DNA from: JASFTV01 sp050050615
GTDB lineage: Bacteria; Desulfobacterota; DSM-4660; Desulfatiglandales; HGW-15
Reading direction: 5' to 3'
DNA length: 7,418 bases
Assembly: GCA_050050615.1 (NCBI GenBank)
Contig: JASFTV010000163.1
Location: 1 to 7,418 of the forward strand
The number at the start of each line of letters is the position of its first letter. Position 1 is the first letter of the stretch. The notes beneath the pieces were generated by a model. The model saw only the letters and a program-made list of their open reading frames with translations, was not told the origin of the DNA and searched no databases. Positions 7,180 to 7,418 of the stretch are shown in pieces. Made by a program: the position numbers and the translations under genes.

Positions 7180-7368
7180 CTAAGTGCCTGTATTTATGAG
7201 ATGCCCCCACGGTGCCCAAAATTCAGGTTGCCATGAGCGCCGAGTCGCGAGCCATGGGGGTCTCTTTTCAAAAACGAAAAGTCGCTGCCCGGTGACCAGC
7301 GTAAGGCCACGGGTGAGGCCCCGCAGGGGCGGGACAGGCAGGGCGGAGAGCCTCCCAGGAATCGCCAT
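7180..7368 (-). CDS. Doubtful 62-residue ORF in the repeat-like segment
   Basis: A minus-strand frame opens at ATG 7368-7366 with GGAG eight bases upstream and stops at 7180. The predicted peptide is rich in Pro, Arg, Trp and Leu, has no signal peptide, membrane segment or motif I recognise, and runs through all the hairpins of the GC-rich segment. GC-rich palindromic DNA readily gives such open frames by chance, so I consider it more likely to be a by-product of the repeat than a gene. It is listed because it is the only frame here with a plausible ribosome-binding site and a complete start and stop. Confidence 0.12.
   Translation of the reverse strand: MAIPGRLSALPVPPLRGLTRGLTLVTGQRLFVFEKRPPWLATRRSWQPEFWAPWGHLINTGT
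7198..7264. repeat. Long imperfect inverted repeat
   Basis: GAGA (7198-7201) plus CCCCCACGG (7204-7212) pairs with CCATGGGGG (7252-7260) plus TCTC (7261-7264). The arms give 12 Watson-Crick pairs with one mismatch on the + strand (a G-U wobble on the - strand transcript) and a TG bulge. The enclosed 39 bases contain a TCGCGA palindrome. The wobble makes the fold slightly more stable if transcribed from the - strand. Confidence 0.5.
7318..7330. repeat. GC hairpin
   Basis: GCCCC (7318-7322) and GGGGC (7326-7330) form a perfect five-pair stem with a GCA loop. A second small hairpin, GGAG/CTCC (7345-7355), follows closely. No T-run is next to either, so neither looks like an intrinsic terminator. 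Confidence 0.45.
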
Positions 7369-7392
7369 GGAAGTAGCTCCGTGGAATTGGCT

Positions 7393-7417
7393 GCAAAGGT
7401 GCGCCGCCCGCCTTTGC
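7393..7417. repeat. Seven-base perfect inverted repeat at window edge
   Basis: GCAAAGG (7393-7399) pairs perfectly with CCTTTGC (7411-7417), extendable by a T-G and a G-C pair into the GC-rich loop. The window ends one base later, so whether a T-run follows, as in an intrinsic terminator, cannot be seen. It may equally be one more member of the hairpin cluster that begins near 7198. Confidence 0.5.
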
Positions 7418-7418
7418 T

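Larger units (their letters stand above)
7015..7418. other. Non-coding, hairpin-rich segment after the amidase gene
   Basis: No convincing gene is present in these 404 bases. The first half (to about 7195) is AT-leaning and holds a TCAGAT tandem pair (7069-7080) and a small hairpin GCGAT/ATCGC (7101-7113). From about 7198 the sequence turns GC-rich and carries a run of inverted repeats: 7198-7264, 7264-7281, 7283-7301, 7318-7330, 7345-7355 and 7393-7417. There is no hairpin plus T-run directly after the amidase stop, so the operon terminator is not evident. The sharp composition change and density of palindromes would fit a dispersed repeat, a miniature element, a decayed insertion-sequence end or a structured RNA; none is recognised by name. 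Confidence 0.5.

Noticed and set aside
7367..7418. Possible start of a + strand gene at ATG 7367 with AGGA six bases upstream
   Set aside because: Only 17 codons are visible, they match no family I recognise, and the last 25 bases are a strong inverted repeat.
7399..7418. GTGCGCC resembling the 5' end of a group II intron
   Set aside because: Only a few bases match and they form the loop of a perfect hairpin; nothing more of an intron is in view.

Overview
The window looks like a chromosomal segment from a Gram-negative, didermic bacterium, most likely of the former Deltaproteobacteria (Desulfobacterota and relatives). The reasons are moderate GC content, a LapA/LapB pair (an LPS-biogenesis module), a periplasmic AMIN/Amidase_3 cell-wall amidase with an N-terminal helical-repeat extension, and the gene order. 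This placement is inference from gene content and protein style; no rRNA or other marker is present.

Layout, all genes on the + strand: (1) bases 1-320, the 3' part of a YfcE/MJ0936-type metallophosphoesterase gene. (2) 321-516, a gap with no complete gene of ordinary size but several good inverted repeats, two of which exclude each other, and a strong ribosome-binding site in front of a start-stop pair and a seven-codon mini-ORF. (3) 517-7014, a tightly packed five-gene run: HIT-family nucleotide hydrolase/phosphorylase, lapA, lapB, mutS, and an AmiC-like N-acetylmuramoyl-L-alanine amidase. Three of the four junctions are ATGA overlaps (stop and start share bases) and the fourth gap is 24 bases, so the run is very probably one transcription unit with translational coupling. 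(4) 7015-7418, about 400 bases with no convincing gene. Its first half is AT-leaning and its second half is GC-rich and crowded with hairpins; it could be a dispersed repeat or a structured RNA.

Functionally, the operon joins envelope homeostasis (LapA/LapB, which in E. coli tune LPS synthesis by controlling LpxC stability; a septal/side-wall amidase) with nucleic-acid housekeeping (a HIT enzyme acting on dinucleotide or nucleotide-conjugate substrates; MutS mismatch recognition). All five operon proteins appear intact with their key residues present. I do not see a clearly new system. The items most worth a second look are the leader region before the HIT gene and the hairpin-rich 3' segment.
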